Origin: Mycobacterium sp.
Lineage (GTDB): Bacteria; Actinomycetota; Actinomycetes; Mycobacteriales; Mycobacteriaceae
Direction: 5' to 3'
Length of the DNA: 57,181 bases
Assembly (NCBI GenBank): GCA_025963385.1
Contig: JAOPUT010000393.1
Location: 1 to 57,181, forward strand
The notes under the pieces were generated by a model that had not been told where the DNA came from, did no database searches, and saw only the letters and a program-made list of their open reading frames with translations. This document shows positions 1-8,685 of this stretch, one piece after another. A program made the position numbers and the translations under genes. Numbering within the stretch: position 1 is the first letter of the stretch; every line of letters starts with the position of its first letter.

Positions 1-31
1 AAGAAAGCCCGGCACCGAGGTGCCGGGCTCT
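1..31 (-). terminator. Rho-independent terminator of the Bax-inhibitor gene
   Basis: An 11-base inverted repeat (arms 6-16 and 19-29) forms a GC-rich stem with a very tight loop. Read on the minus strand it is followed by a T-rich tail (TTTCTT). It lies just past the stop codon of the minus-strand gene ending at 44. Confidence 0.8.
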
Positions 32-43
32 CTGGTAGCGCTG

Positions 44-892
44 CTAGTCGTTCTGGAAGTAACTGAGCAGGCGCAGGATTTCGAGGTACAGCCAGACCAG
101 CGTGACGGTCAGGCCGAGCGCGATGCCCCAGCCCGCCTTCGACGGAACGCCTGCGCGGACCATCTGGTCGGCAGCGTCGAAGTCGATCAGGAAACTGAAC
201 GCCGCGAGCGCGATGCAGAGCAGCGAGAAGCCGATGGCGATGGGGCCACCGCTCCGCAGTCCGAAGCCCTCGCCGCCGCCGACACCGAAGATCGCCAGGA
301 CGAAGTTCAGCAGCATCAGCGCCATGACGCCGAACAGGCCCGCGACGATCATGCGGGTCAGCTTCGGCGTGACGCGGATGGCGCCCGTCTTGTAGACGAC
401 CAGCATGCCGAAGAACACGCCGAGTGTGCCGACGATCGCCTGGGCGATCATGCCGACGCCACCTGTCGAGTAGAGGTTGGCGATGATGAACGACACCGCA
501 CCGAGGAACAGACCCTCAAGGGCCGCGTAGCTCAGCACGATCGCGGGGCTGTCCTGCTTGCGACCGAAGGTGGCGACCAGCACCAGCGCGAGGCCGCCGA
601 GGGCGCCGACGAGGGTGAATGGCGTTGCGAGCGCGAGGTTGCCCTGCACCAGGAAGTAGGACACCGCCGCGACGGCCGTCAGCACGGCGAGCGTGATGCC
701 GGTCTTGGTGACGACGTCGTCGATGGTCAGCGGCCGGGAGACCTGGCTCGACTGGTCGATGTACGGCTGCGCCGCATACGGGTCGGCCTGTACCGCTGCC
801 GCGCCATAGCCGGCGGCTCCGGTACCAAATTGTGCGTATCCGCCCTGCTGCTTAGGCATGGAACGGAATACCGGGTTGCTGCTCTCGCGCAC
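44..892 (-). CDS. Bax inhibitor-1/YccA-family membrane protein (Rv1072-like)
   Basis: Predicted 282-residue protein of the Bax inhibitor-1/YccA (UPF0005) family, whose members are seven-helix pH-sensitive cation or calcium leak channels in bacteria. The first ~60 residues are hydrophilic (Gln/Gly/Ala/Tyr rich), followed by about seven membrane segments. Near the C-terminus a conserved acidic stretch (IDFDAADQMV) corresponds to the family's pH-sensing Asp motif. I chose the GTG at 892 because the reading then begins MRESSNPVFRS, typical of the mycobacterial orthologue, and AGAGGAA lies upstream as a ribosome site; the longer frame up to 955 starts with unrelated sequence. It is divergent from echA9, as in M. 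tuberculosis. The substrate is unknown. Confidence 0.9.
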   Translation of the reverse strand: MRESSNPVFRSMPKQQGGYAQFGTGAAGYGAAAVQADPYAAQPYIDQSSQVSRPLTIDDVVTKTGITLAVLTAVAAVSYFLVQGNLALATPFTLVGALGGLALVLVATFGRKQDSPAIVLSYAALEGLFLGAVSFIIANLYSTGGVGMIAQAIVGTLGVFFGMLVVYKTGAIRVTPKLTRMIVAGLFGVMALMLLNFVLAIFGVGGGEGFGLRSGGPIAIGFSLLCIALAAFSFLIDFDAADQMVRAGVPSKAGWGIALGLTVTLVWLYLEILRLLSYFQND

Positions 893-1063
893 CGTCGGTT
901 CCTCTCGTGTGCAATTGGCTCGTCGGGGTGACGAACATGACGAACATGTAGTCAACGTGCGGCGACTCGGACCGGTTCCCGGCCGTGTCTTCGAAACTGT
1001 GAACTTCTTGGGAAAGGTTACCCGTGTCGCTCGGACCTGGGGTCACGATCTAGATTGCTAGCC

Positions 1064-2113
1064 GTGGCCGAAAACGAGGATGTCCTAGTAAATGTCGAGA
1101 ACGGCGTGGGTCGACTCACGCTGAACAGGCCGAAAGCCATCAACTCGCTCACCCACGGCATGGTCACCGATGTTGAGAAGGCTCTCAGGAACTGGGAGAC
1201 CGACGACTCGGTGCACACCGTGCTGCTGTCCGGGGCGGGCGAGCGCGGGCTGTGCGCGGGTGGCGACGTCATCGCGATCTACCACAGCGCCAAGCGCGAT
1301 GGCGTCGAGGCCAGGTCCTTCTGGCACGACGAGTACGTACTCAACGCCTACATCGCCGAATACCCCAAGCCCTACGTCGCGATCATGGACGGCATCGTGA
1401 TGGGCGGCGGCGTCGGGGTCAGCGCCCACGGCAGCGTCCGCGTCGTCACCGACACCACGAAGATGGGCATGCCCGAGGTCGGCATCGGTTTCATCCCCGA
1501 CGTGGGCGGCACCTACCTGCTGTCGCGGGCGCCTGGCAGGCTCGGCCTGCACGCTGCACTGACGGGTGCGCCATTTTCGGGGGCCGACGCTATCGCGATG
1601 GGCTTCGCCGACCAGTTCGTGCCCCACGACCAGCTCACCGCGTTCACCGGGGCCATCATCGCCGACGGCGTCGACGCGGCACTGGCCACGTTCGCGATCG
1701 AACCACCCGCCAGTCCCCTTCTGGCGCAGCGGAGTTGGATCGACGAATGCTACGCGGGCGATACGGTCGCCGACGTCATCGCCGAACTGCGCGGGCGTGA
1801 CGCGGGCCCCGCCACCGACGCGGCCGACCAGATCGCAGGCCGCTCCCCCATCGCCCTGGCGGTGACCCTGGAGGCCGTCCGCCGGGCTGCCGATCTGCCC
1901 ACACTGAAAGACGTTCTGCGCCAAGAGTTCCGGACGTCCTGCGGTGCCCTGCGGTCGCACGACCTGGTGGAGGGCATCCGCGCCCTTCTCGTCGACAAGG
2001 ACCGCAATCCGCAGTGGCAACCGCCGACCCTGGCATTGTGTTCCAAGGACGCCGTCGAGGCCTACTTCACCTCGGCCGACCCCGACCTGACGTTCCCCGA
2101 GGAGGAGTCATGA
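1064..2113 (+). CDS. echA9: 3-hydroxyisobutyryl-CoA hydrolase-type crotonase (EchA9)
   Basis: A 349-residue crotonase-fold protein. Its length and the ECH_2-type C-terminal extension fit the 3-hydroxyisobutyryl-CoA hydrolase branch (valine degradation) better than a ~260-residue enoyl-CoA hydratase. The oxyanion-hole segment GIVMGGGVGVS and the catalytic-face segment MPEVGIGFIPDVGG are visible. The GTG at 1064 is preferred; a TTG at 1055 is possible but would add only three residues. It is followed 72 bases later by echA8 on the same strand, so the two are probably co-transcribed. In M. tuberculosis this pair (Rv1071c/Rv1070c) has the same order. True substrate not shown by sequence alone. 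Confidence 0.9.
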   Translation: MAENEDVLVNVENGVGRLTLNRPKAINSLTHGMVTDVEKALRNWETDDSVHTVLLSGAGERGLCAGGDVIAIYHSAKRDGVEARSFWHDEYVLNAYIAEYPKPYVAIMDGIVMGGGVGVSAHGSVRVVTDTTKMGMPEVGIGFIPDVGGTYLLSRAPGRLGLHAALTGAPFSGADAIAMGFADQFVPHDQLTAFTGAIIADGVDAALATFAIEPPASPLLAQRSWIDECYAGDTVADVIAELRGRDAGPATDAADQIAGRSPIALAVTLEAVRRAADLPTLKDVLRQEFRTSCGALRSHDLVEGIRALLVDKDRNPQWQPPTLALCSKDAVEAYFTSADPDLTFPEEES

Positions 2114-2185
2114 CGCCCGGAGGTGACGACGAGTGAGGACCGCAGTGAGGCACGAACGAGGACCGGAGCGAGAAGGAGTCGAGCA

Positions 2186-2959
2186 ATGAGTTACGAGACC
2201 ATCCTGGTCAGGCGCGTGGGCCGCGTCGGGACCATCACCCTGAATCGCCCCAAGGCGCTGAACGCCCTCAACAGTCAGGTGATGACCGAACTCACCACCG
2301 CCGCAGCCGAATTCGATGCGGACGAGGGTATCGGCGCGATCATCGTCACCGGCAACGAGAAGGCCTTCGCGGCGGGTGCCGACATCAAGGAGATGGCCGA
2401 CCTTTCGTTCGCCGACGTGTTCGCCGCCGACTTCTTCGCGACCTGGTCGAAGTTCGCCGCCACCCGGACACCGACCATCGCCGCGGTCGCGGGGTACGCG
2501 CTCGGTGGCGGCTGCGAGCTCGCGATGATGTGCGACCTCCTGATCGCCGCCGACACCGCCAAGTTCGGCCAGCCGGAGATCAAGCTCGGCGTGCTGCCGG
2601 GGATGGGCGGTTCGCAGCGGCTGACGCGCGCGATCGGCAAGGCCAAGGCGATGGACCTCATCCTGACGGGCCGCACCATCGACGCCGCCGAGGCCGACCG
2701 CAGCGGGCTGGTGTCACGCGTGGTGCCCGCCGACGCACTCATCGAGGAGGCCAATGCGGTCGCCCTCACCATTGCGGGCATGTCGCTCTCGGCGACGCGG
2801 ATGGCCAAGGAGGCCGTCAACCGGGCGTTCGAATCTTCACTTTCTGAAGGACTTCTGTACGAGCGGCGGCTGTTTCACTCGGCCTTCGCCACCGACGACC
2901 AGAGCGAGGGGATGGCGGCCTTCGCCGAGAAGCGCCCGCCCAACTTCACGCACCGATAA
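2186..2959 (+). CDS. echA8: Enoyl-CoA hydratase EchA8
   Basis: A 257-residue crotonase, the usual length for a short-chain enoyl-CoA hydratase that hydrates trans-2-enoyl-CoA in beta-oxidation. The oxyanion-hole motifs (AAGADIKEM around residues 62-70; GYALGGGCE, 103-111) and both catalytic glutamates, E111 and E131 ([11 protein letters not shown]), are present, so it should be active. The ATG at 2186 begins MSYETILV and is preceded by AGAAGGAG; upstream in-frame codons encode Arg/Ser-rich sequence unlike the family. It lies between echA9 and a membrane hydrolase gene that starts ten bases after its stop, suggesting a three-gene transcript. Confidence 0.95.
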   Translation: MSYETILVRRVGRVGTITLNRPKALNALNSQVMTELTTAAAEFDADEGIGAIIVTGNEKAFAAGADIKEMADLSFADVFAADFFATWSKFAATRTPTIAAVAGYALGGGCELAMMCDLLIAADTAKFGQPEIKLGVLPGMGGSQRLTRAIGKAKAMDLILTGRTIDAAEADRSGLVSRVVPADALIEEANAVALTIAGMSLSATRMAKEAVNRAFESSLSEGLLYERRLFHSAFATDDQSEGMAAFAEKRPPNFTHR

Positions 2960-2968
2960 TCTGCGTTC

Positions 2969-4678
2969 GTGACGGGCACGGACACCAAGACCGATGACGA
3001 CGCCGAGCGGCGACTCGACGCGCAGCCTGACGGCGACACGACGAAGCCCGACTGGTGGGTCCGGCACTACACGTTCTTCGGAACCGCCGTCGGACTGGTG
3101 TTCATCTGGTTCTCGCTGACGCCGTCGCTCCTGCCCCGCGGGCCGCTGTTCCAAGGTCTGGTGAGCGGTGCGGCGGGCGCGATCGGTTACGGCATCGGCG
3201 TGTTCAGCGTGTGGCTGGTCCGGTACATGCGCTCGAAGGACACCAGCCCGTCCGCGCCGCGATGGGCCTGGATCACCCTCGTCGTGGTGGGCGTGATCGG
3301 GCAGACGCTGGCGGTCATCTACTTCCACGTGTGGCAGGACGACGTCCGCGACTACATGGGTGTCCCCCGGCTGGACTTCTGGGACCATCCGCTGACGGCC
3401 GTGCTGTCGATCGTCTTCCTGTTCGGGTTCGTCGAGATTGGTCAGCTCGTCGGCAAGCTGGTGCGATTCCTCGTCAACCTGCTCGACCGCGTTGCGCCAC
3501 CTCGTGTTTCGGCAGTCGTCGTGGTCGCCCTGCTGCTGGTGCTGTCGATCGCCCTGCTCAACGGCATCGTGGTGCGCTTCGCGATGAGCACGCTCAACAA
3601 CACCTTCGAGTCGGTGAACAACGAAGAGGACCCCGACAACCCCGCGCCGACGACGCCGTTGCGGTCGGGCGGACCCGAGTCGTTGGTCAGCTGGTCGTCG
3701 CTCGGCCATCAGGGGCGCGTGTTCGTCGGCGGCGGCCCGACGGTCGAGGATCTCACCAAGTTCAACGGCGCGCCCGCCACCGAACCGATCCGCGCCTACG
3801 CAGGGATCAACTCCGCCAATGGCTTCAAGGCGACGGCCCAGCTCGCCGCCCGCGAGCTGCAGCGCACGGGCGGCCTGAACCGCGCGGTGGTCGCGGTGGC
3901 CAATACGACCGGAACCGGCTGGATCAACGAAGCCGAGGCGTCCTCGCTCGAGTACATGTACAACGGCAACACCGCGATCGTGTCGATGCAGTACTCGTTC
4001 CTGCCGAGCTGGTTGTCGTTCCTCGTCGACAAGGAGAACGCCCGTCAGGCCAGCCAGGCACTGTTCGAGGCGGTCGACGAACTGGTGCGCCAGATGCCGG
4101 AGGCCCAGCGGCCCAAACTGGTGGTGTTCGGCGAGAGCCTCGGCTCGTTCGGCGGCGAGGCTCCGTTCCTGTCGCTGAACAACCTGCTCGCCCGCACCGA
4201 CGGTGCCCTGTTCTCCGGGCCGACGTTCAACAACACCATCTGGACGGATCTGACGCGCACCCGCGACGAGGGGTCGCCCGAGTGGCTGCCCATCTACGAC
4301 AAGGGCCAGAACGTCCGGTTCGCTGCGAAGGCCGAGAACCTCGGCCGCCCAGCGGATCCCTGGGGGCAGCCACGTGCCGTGTACCTGCAGCACGCGTCCG
4401 ACCCGATCGCGTGGTGGAACCCCGATCTACTGTTCAGCAAACCGGACTGGTTGCGCGAACCCCGCGGCTACGACGTGTCGCCTCGAATGGAGTGGATTCC
4501 GATCGTGACGTTCCTTCAGGTGTCCGCCGACATGGCGGTCGCCGTGGACGTCCCGGACGGCCACGGTCACGTCTACGTGCGCGACGTCGCGAACGCGTGG
4601 GCCGCGATCATGCAGCCGCCGGGCTGGACACCGGCCAAGACCGACGAGCTACGGCCGCTGCTGCGCTCCGACGAGTGA
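2969..4678 (+). CDS. Membrane-anchored alpha/beta-hydrolase-family protein (Rv1069c-like)
   Basis: A 569-residue protein with four to five membrane segments in the first ~210 residues and a large C-terminal domain of the alpha/beta-hydrolase superfamily. The nucleophile elbow GESLGSFGG places the likely catalytic serine at S390. This matches the actinobacterial family typified by Rv1069c, whose substrate is not established; an esterase or lipase acting near the membrane is the natural inference. The start is the GTG at 2969, ten bases past the echA8 stop. Its 3' end overlaps the convergent rhodanese gene by 30 bases. Confidence 0.85.
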   Translation: MTGTDTKTDDDAERRLDAQPDGDTTKPDWWVRHYTFFGTAVGLVFIWFSLTPSLLPRGPLFQGLVSGAAGAIGYGIGVFSVWLVRYMRSKDTSPSAPRWAWITLVVVGVIGQTLAVIYFHVWQDDVRDYMGVPRLDFWDHPLTAVLSIVFLFGFVEIGQLVGKLVRFLVNLLDRVAPPRVSAVVVVALLLVLSIALLNGIVVRFAMSTLNNTFESVNNEEDPDNPAPTTPLRSGGPESLVSWSSLGHQGRVFVGGGPTVEDLTKFNGAPATEPIRAYAGINSANGFKATAQLAARELQRTGGLNRAVVAVANTTGTGWINEAEASSLEYMYNGNTAIVSMQYSFLPSWLSFLVDKENARQASQALFEAVDELVRQMPEAQRPKLVVFGESLGSFGGEAPFLSLNNLLARTDGALFSGPTFNNTIWTDLTRTRDEGSPEWLPIYDKGQNVRFAAKAENLGRPADPWGQPRAVYLQHASDPIAWWNPDLLFSKPDWLREPRGYDVSPRMEWIPIVTFLQVSADMAVAVDVPDGHGHVYVRDVANAWAAIMQPPGWTPAKTDELRPLLRSDE

Positions 4679-5059
4679 GTCGCCGAGACGCTCGAGCACG
4701 CCCTCGGACTTCAGTGCCTGGTAGCCGCCGATGACGTCGGTGGCGCGGTGCAGGCCGAGGTCGACGAGAGCGGCCGCGGCGAGGCTGGACGTGTAGCCCT
4801 CCGAGCACAGCACCAGCCACTCGACGTCGTCGCCGACGGCTTGGGGCACTCGCGCGTCGCTGGTGGGGTCGCAGCGCCACTCGAGCACGTTGCGTTCGAT
4901 GACCAGTGCGCCTGCAACCTCGCCCTCCGAAGCGCGCTGCGCGGCGGGTCGGATGTCGACGAGCAGGGCGCCCCGGTCCACCGCGTCGGGAACGTCGCGG
5001 GCCTCGATCCGCACGAGCCTGGCACGCGCGGACTCCAGAACGGCATCGATGCGGCTCAT
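4649..5059 (-). CDS. Rhodanese-domain protein (Rv1066-like)
   Basis: A 136-residue single rhodanese domain. The active-site loop reads CSEGYTSS with the sulfur-carrying cysteine at C85, and the early VDIRPAAQR motif is typical of the fold. Such proteins transfer sulfane sulfur. It starts two bases after the stop of the cysteine dioxygenase gene on the same strand, so the two are almost certainly translated from one message. A dioxygenase with a rhodanese points to handling of cysteine-derived sulfur. The last ten codons overlap the convergent hydrolase gene. Confidence 0.9.
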   Translation of the reverse strand: MSRIDAVLESARARLVRIEARDVPDAVDRGALLVDIRPAAQRASEGEVAGALVIERNVLEWRCDPTSDARVPQAVGDDVEWLVLCSEGYTSSLAAAALVDLGLHRATDVIGGYQALKSEGVLERLGDSLVGAQQRP

Positions 5060-5061
5060 GT

Positions 5062-5610
5062 CTAGTCCCCTTCTGGTTTGTCCGTCAGCTCGGTGCGATC
5101 ACGACGGAGCGTGTTGCGTGCGGTGACTTCGTAGTACGACATCGCCGTCAGCGGTGGCGAGTAGGCGTGCACGCTCAGCGTAGGCGCCGAGATCCGCACG
5201 GGCTCGCTGGCGGGACGGGACGGCGCCCACACCACGTCGTGGACCCAGCCGAGCGGGAAGCCCGCCTGATCGCCCGCACCGAGCCGACGCTCGCGCAACG
5301 CGTCACCGTCCCAACGGGTTTCGACGAGAGCACCGGAAACCACCGTCAGTGCGCCCAGCGACCCGCCGTGGTCGTGGAGCTCGGTGGACCGTTCCGGCAC
5401 CCAGCTGATGAGCCAGACGTCGAGCTCGTCGTCCCCGTGCAGCCGGGTGAACCAGCGTTCGTCGGCGGGTGGGCCGCCTGCGGGCAGGACGTGGTCGTAG
5501 CGACCCGACAGCACGTGGTCGGCGGCGACGTCGGTCGCCTGCAGCAGATCTGGAACGCGGAGCCGGGTGGGCGCGACGGATGACAGGTACGGCGAAACGG
5601 CGAGAGACAT
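5062..5610 (-). CDS. Cupin-fold cysteine dioxygenase-type protein (Rv1065-like)
   Basis: A 182-residue cupin. The metal-binding HxH is in ELHDHGGS and the third histidine is in GWVHDV, as in type I cysteine dioxygenases, which oxidise cysteine to cysteine sulfinate using iron. A tyrosine-rich C-terminus (HAYSPPL, SYYEV) agrees with the bacterial enzyme, where a C-terminal Tyr assists catalysis. The start at 5610 gives MSLAVSPYL; the longer upstream reading is not conserved-looking. It is the first gene of a two-gene unit with the rhodanese. A 3-mercaptopropionate dioxygenase activity cannot be excluded. Confidence 0.85.
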   Translation of the reverse strand: MSLAVSPYLSSVAPTRLRVPDLLQATDVAADHVLSGRYDHVLPAGGPPADERWFTRLHGDDELDVWLISWVPERSTELHDHGGSLGALTVVSGALVETRWDGDALRERRLGAGDQAGFPLGWVHDVVWAPSRPASEPVRISAPTLSVHAYSPPLTAMSYYEVTARNTLRRDRTELTDKPEGD

Positions 5611-5732
5611 GTGAACGGAACTCCAGGTAGACCAGGAAGAGGGATCGATCAGGGGGCGGGCGTCAAGCCCGACAACACTCCCGACAGATGGTCCGTTCAA
5701 ACACGCTGGCGAGTGTTGCATAGATTGGCGGG

Positions 5733-6182
5733 ATGCGCAGCTACCCGATCTTCGCCGTGGCAGCCGCGGCAGCCCTCCTCGCCGGCTGCTCGTCGAGTTC
5801 GGACCACGGCCAGCCCACCCCCACGGCGTCGGCGCCGTCGTCGATTCCCGTGACGACGCCGACCACGTCGCCCACGTTCGAGAACCACACCGCGGCACCC
5901 GGTGCCCTCGGGGTGTCCCCGAACGGCGTCACGACGGCCGTGGGAACGCCCGCGCAATCGACCGAGGACGAGTACTTCCAGGCCTGCCACGCTGCGAAGG
6001 TGTGGATGGTGGCCAAGGGCGGCGACCAGAAGTCGCAGTTCGAGCCGTACCTGGAGGACCTGCAGAAGTCGGAGGCGGCGGGGCCGGGCACGTTCGGGTC
6101 GCCGTGGTCGCAGCTGCCCCCGGCCCGTCAGTCGGCAGTCATCGTCGCAGCCGACGCCGCGGCCAACGATCTCTGCGGCTGA
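5733..6182 (+). CDS. lpqV: Lipoprotein LpqV
   Basis: A 149-residue exported lipoprotein. The N-terminus (MRSYPIFAVAAAA) leads into the lipobox LLAGC with the acylated cysteine at C19, followed by a Ser/Thr/Pro-rich linker and a small globular part with a Cys pair (one in FQACHA, one in NDLCG at the extreme C-terminus) that could form a disulfide. Position next to the dioxygenase/rhodanese genes matches lpqV (Rv1064c) in M. tuberculosis. The function of LpqV is unknown. It is divergent from the dioxygenase gene and convergent with the SulP gene, which ends seven bases away. Confidence 0.85.
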   Translation: MRSYPIFAVAAAAALLAGCSSSSDHGQPTPTASAPSSIPVTTPTTSPTFENHTAAPGALGVSPNGVTTAVGTPAQSTEDEYFQACHAAKVWMVAKGGDQKSQFEPYLEDLQKSEAAGPGTFGSPWSQLPPARQSAVIVAADAAANDLCG

Positions 6183-6188
6183 CGACTT

Positions 6189-7910
6189 TTAATCACGGGT
6201 GTCGGAATCACCGTCATCCCGCTCCGCGATCCAACGCCTGCCACGGTCGAGCGCTTCGTCGAGTGCCCCGAACACCCGGCTGGTCGCGGGCACGATGCCG
6301 TCGGCGCCAAGCAGGTCGTCGATGCCGCCACGCGCCAACACCTTCTCCGCGGCCGGGCTGACGCCCGCGATCAACATCCGGCCGCCGTGGGCCTCCAAGT
6401 CGGTCGCCCACTTGCGCAGCGCGCGGATGACCTTCGAGGACGGCACGTCGGGAAGGGCTCGCATGCTGAGCACGACGACGGCGTTGACGCTGTCGGTGAC
6501 CTTCGGCCACTCCTCGTCGATTCGCGGCACCTCCGCGAAGAGGCCGACGCCCGCGTAGTGCAGGACCGTGACCTCGTTGCTGGGGCACGACTCGGGGACG
6601 GGTCCGATCTCCCAGTCACCGTCGCCGGTCGGGGTCAGTGCGACGAGGCGCGCCGACTGCGATGCCTTGACGCAGTAGAGCACCAGCGAGGTGATCGCGC
6701 CGATGAGGATCGCCTGGTGCAGCGGGAGCTCCGTCGTCGCGACGAAGGTGATCACCATGGCCACCGCCGAGAGCGGCGCCGTGCGCAACACCAGCAGCAC
6801 GTCGGCCCAGCGGCCGTGGATCAGCTCGATGCCGATGACCAGGACGAGGCCGCCGATGACCGGCATCGGGATCAGTTCGGCGAGCGAGCCGGCGACTACG
6901 ACGAGCAGCGTCAGCCAGACGCCCGCGAAGACTCCTGCCCAACGGGTCTGGGCGCCTGCCGACGTCGCCACCCCGGTGCGCGAGAGCGAGCCGCCGGTGG
7001 GCAGCGCGCCGACGAAGCCGCCCGCCAGGTTCGCCGCACCCTGTGCGACGAAGTCTCGTGACGCGTTGGACCGGCTGCCGTCCGGATTCGGTACTGCGGA
7101 AGCGATGCCCGCCGCCTGCGCCAGCCCCACCAGCGCGACGGCCAACCCGCCACCCAGCAGCGAGGGGATCGCCGCGAAGTTCGGTAACACCAAGGGCGGC
7201 AAGGCATTCGGCACGGTGGCGATGTCTCCGACGTCCTCGACCTCGACGTGGAGCAGGACCACACCCACCGTCACGACGACGAGGGCGATCAGGATCGCGA
7301 ACGCCTCGAGCCGCTTGATCAGGTGGAACACCAACCAGACGCCGACCGTCGCGAGCGCCACCAGGCAGGGCGCCACCTGCCACACCCCGATGTTCGCGAA
7401 CGCCTCGACGAACTTGACCATCGTGTTGTGACTCGCAGGCCGGTACCCCGTGGCGTCGGAGATGACCCCGGCGACGATCTGCACCGCGATGCCCGTCGTG
7501 AACCCCGTCATCACGGCGTTGGAGACGAAGTTCATGATCGAGCCGAACCGCAGCAGCCCGAAGATCGTCATCACCGCGCCGACGACCAGCACCAGCGCTG
7601 CGACGTTGGCCGGGTCGCCAGGGTCCAGCCCCGCGGCCGTCAACACGCTTCGCGACGTCAGCGCCAGGGCACTGGTCAGCGTCGTCACCATCAGCACGGT
7701 CCTCGCGAACACCGAGCCGATGACCGTGGAGACCATGCCCGAGTAGAGGCCCGCGACCGGATTGAAGCCGCCGATACTGGCGTACGCCATGCCCTCGGGT
7801 ATCGAGAACAGGCCCGTCACCAGGCCGGCGACGACGTCCTTGACCGACGGCCTGCCAAGTTTGCCCGCGGCCGCCCGCAGTCTCGAACCGGTCCGCGGCC
7901 CGTCACTCAT
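6189..7910 (-). CDS. SulP-family anion transporter with STAS domain
   Basis: A 573-residue SulP/SLC26-type transporter. The N-terminal half shows the family signature LFSIPEGMAYASIGGFNPVAGLYS and about ten to twelve membrane segments. From about residue 445 to the end is a STAS domain (for example AVVVLSMRALPDVPSSKVI), which regulates such transporters. Sulfate or another inorganic anion, or bicarbonate, are the known substrates. It lies two genes from the cysteine dioxygenase/rhodanese pair, so a sulfur-related role is a reasonable inference. The M. tuberculosis block at this position lacks a SulP gene as far as I recall, so it may be an insertion in this lineage. Confidence 0.9.
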   Translation of the reverse strand: MSDGPRTGSRLRAAAGKLGRPSVKDVVAGLVTGLFSIPEGMAYASIGGFNPVAGLYSGMVSTVIGSVFARTVLMVTTLTSALALTSRSVLTAAGLDPGDPANVAALVLVVGAVMTIFGLLRFGSIMNFVSNAVMTGFTTGIAVQIVAGVISDATGYRPASHNTMVKFVEAFANIGVWQVAPCLVALATVGVWLVFHLIKRLEAFAILIALVVVTVGVVLLHVEVEDVGDIATVPNALPPLVLPNFAAIPSLLGGGLAVALVGLAQAAGIASAVPNPDGSRSNASRDFVAQGAANLAGGFVGALPTGGSLSRTGVATSAGAQTRWAGVFAGVWLTLLVVVAGSLAELIPMPVIGGLVLVIGIELIHGRWADVLLVLRTAPLSAVAMVITFVATTELPLHQAILIGAITSLVLYCVKASQSARLVALTPTGDGDWEIGPVPESCPSNEVTVLHYAGVGLFAEVPRIDEEWPKVTDSVNAVVVLSMRALPDVPSSKVIRALRKWATDLEAHGGRMLIAGVSPAAEKVLARGGIDDLLGADGIVPATSRVFGALDEALDRGRRWIAERDDGDSDTRD

Positions 7911-7960
7911 CGCGCCAACCTTGCCACGGCGGGGTCGTGGTATGCCCGAATACTAAGGCG

Positions 7961-8043
7961 CGCAAACAATTAGCAAAGCTATGCGTAGTGTTTCAAATCA
8001 CAAAAAAAGGTACGATGTGTCCCTCATCACTATTGGAGGGTCC
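7961..8043 (+). promoter_or_regulatory. AT-rich promoter/leader with TTAGCAAAG element
   Basis: A markedly AT-rich stretch between the SulP start and the small membrane protein. It contains two GCAAA words (7962-7966 and 7973-7977), the second inside TTAGCAAAG (7970-7978), and ends with a strong ribosome site TGGAGGG. The same element occurs upstream of the repeat protein at 43126-43141 on the other strand. Confidence 0.45.
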
Positions 8044-8268
8044 ATGGTCGCACCAAACAACGGCAAGCTTGCTCGGCCCAAGACCTCTTTGCCACATGCT
8101 GCCGGGGGATCCATCAACGGCATGCGGGTCCTGATGGCCCTCCTGCTGTTCGTGATCGCCGTCGGCGCGATCATGGGCGTCGTCGTTGCGCTCTCCAGCG
8201 GCCTGTGGCAGGTGGCGATGATCGTCGCCCTGGTGGCCGGTGCCTTCTTCTGCCGAGTGGGCTGTTAG
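8044..8268 (+). CDS. Small membrane protein of unknown function
   Basis: A 74-residue protein with a hydrophilic N-terminus (residues 1-26) and two predicted membrane helices, roughly residues 28-50 and 52-70, ending in a double-cysteine tail (FFCRVGC). The ATG at 8044 has an excellent GGAGG ribosome site seven bases upstream; longer in-frame starts at 7981 and earlier run through the AT-rich promoter and are unlikely. No family recognised. The strong, AT-rich leader suggests high or regulated expression. It ends just before the convergent glyoxalase-fold gene. Confidence 0.7.
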   Translation: MVAPNNGKLARPKTSLPHAAGGSINGMRVLMALLLFVIAVGAIMGVVVALSSGLWQVAMIVALVAGAFFCRVGC

Positions 8269-8633
8269 TCCGCGGTTCCCCACACCAGGCAGAACGGATG
8301 TCCTGCCGGGTCCCGGTACACCCGGAAGTTGTCTTCACCGATCGCCTCGGTGACGCGGGTTGCGCCCAGCGCCAACACCTTTGACTCGGCGTCGTCGACG
8401 TCGAGTACCTCTACGTCCAGGTGGAACTGTTGCGATCCCCGCGGATCGGGGAAGTCCGGCGGCTCGTGGTCCGGCGCCAGCTGAAAGGCCAGCCGCCTGC
8501 CTGCCGGGTTCTTGAGCACCACCCACGTGTCGTCCTCGGCCTCCACGTCACCGCCGAGGACGCCTTCGTAGAACGCTGCCAGTCCGCGGGGATCCCTGGT
8601 GTCGAGGACGATCGAACGAAGCTTCCCAATCAT
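8265..8633 (-). CDS. Glyoxalase/VOC-superfamily protein
   Basis: A 122-residue protein with the beta-alpha-beta-beta-beta pattern of the vicinal oxygen chelate superfamily: N-terminal half around LDTRDPRGLAAFYEGVLGG and C-terminal half ending VYRDPAGHPFCLVWG. Possible metal ligands include the histidine in QQFHLDVEV and an acidic residue near the end, but the substrate cannot be assigned; relatives include small-molecule lyases, dioxygenases and resistance proteins. The ATG at 8633 gives MIGKLRSIVLD. Its 3' end overlaps the end of the small membrane protein gene by four bases. Confidence 0.85.
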   Translation of the reverse strand: MIGKLRSIVLDTRDPRGLAAFYEGVLGGDVEAEDDTWVVLKNPAGRRLAFQLAPDHEPPDFPDPRGSQQFHLDVEVLDVDDAESKVLALGATRVTEAIGEDNFRVYRDPAGHPFCLVWGTAD

Positions 8634-8685
8634 GTTCTGCAGGGTTACCGATCCACCGCAGATCCAACCCGGGAAGAATGAGTCC

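Noticed and set aside
2837..4393. Long minus-strand open frame (518 codons) opposite the membrane hydrolase
   Set aside because: It mirrors the high third-position GC of the real plus-strand gene; its translation is Arg/Gly/His-rich with no family features.
3055..4734. Long plus-strand open frame (559 codons) in another phase of the same gene
   Set aside because: Arg/Pro-rich composition and no motifs; the frame at 2969-4678 has membrane helices and a serine hydrolase motif.
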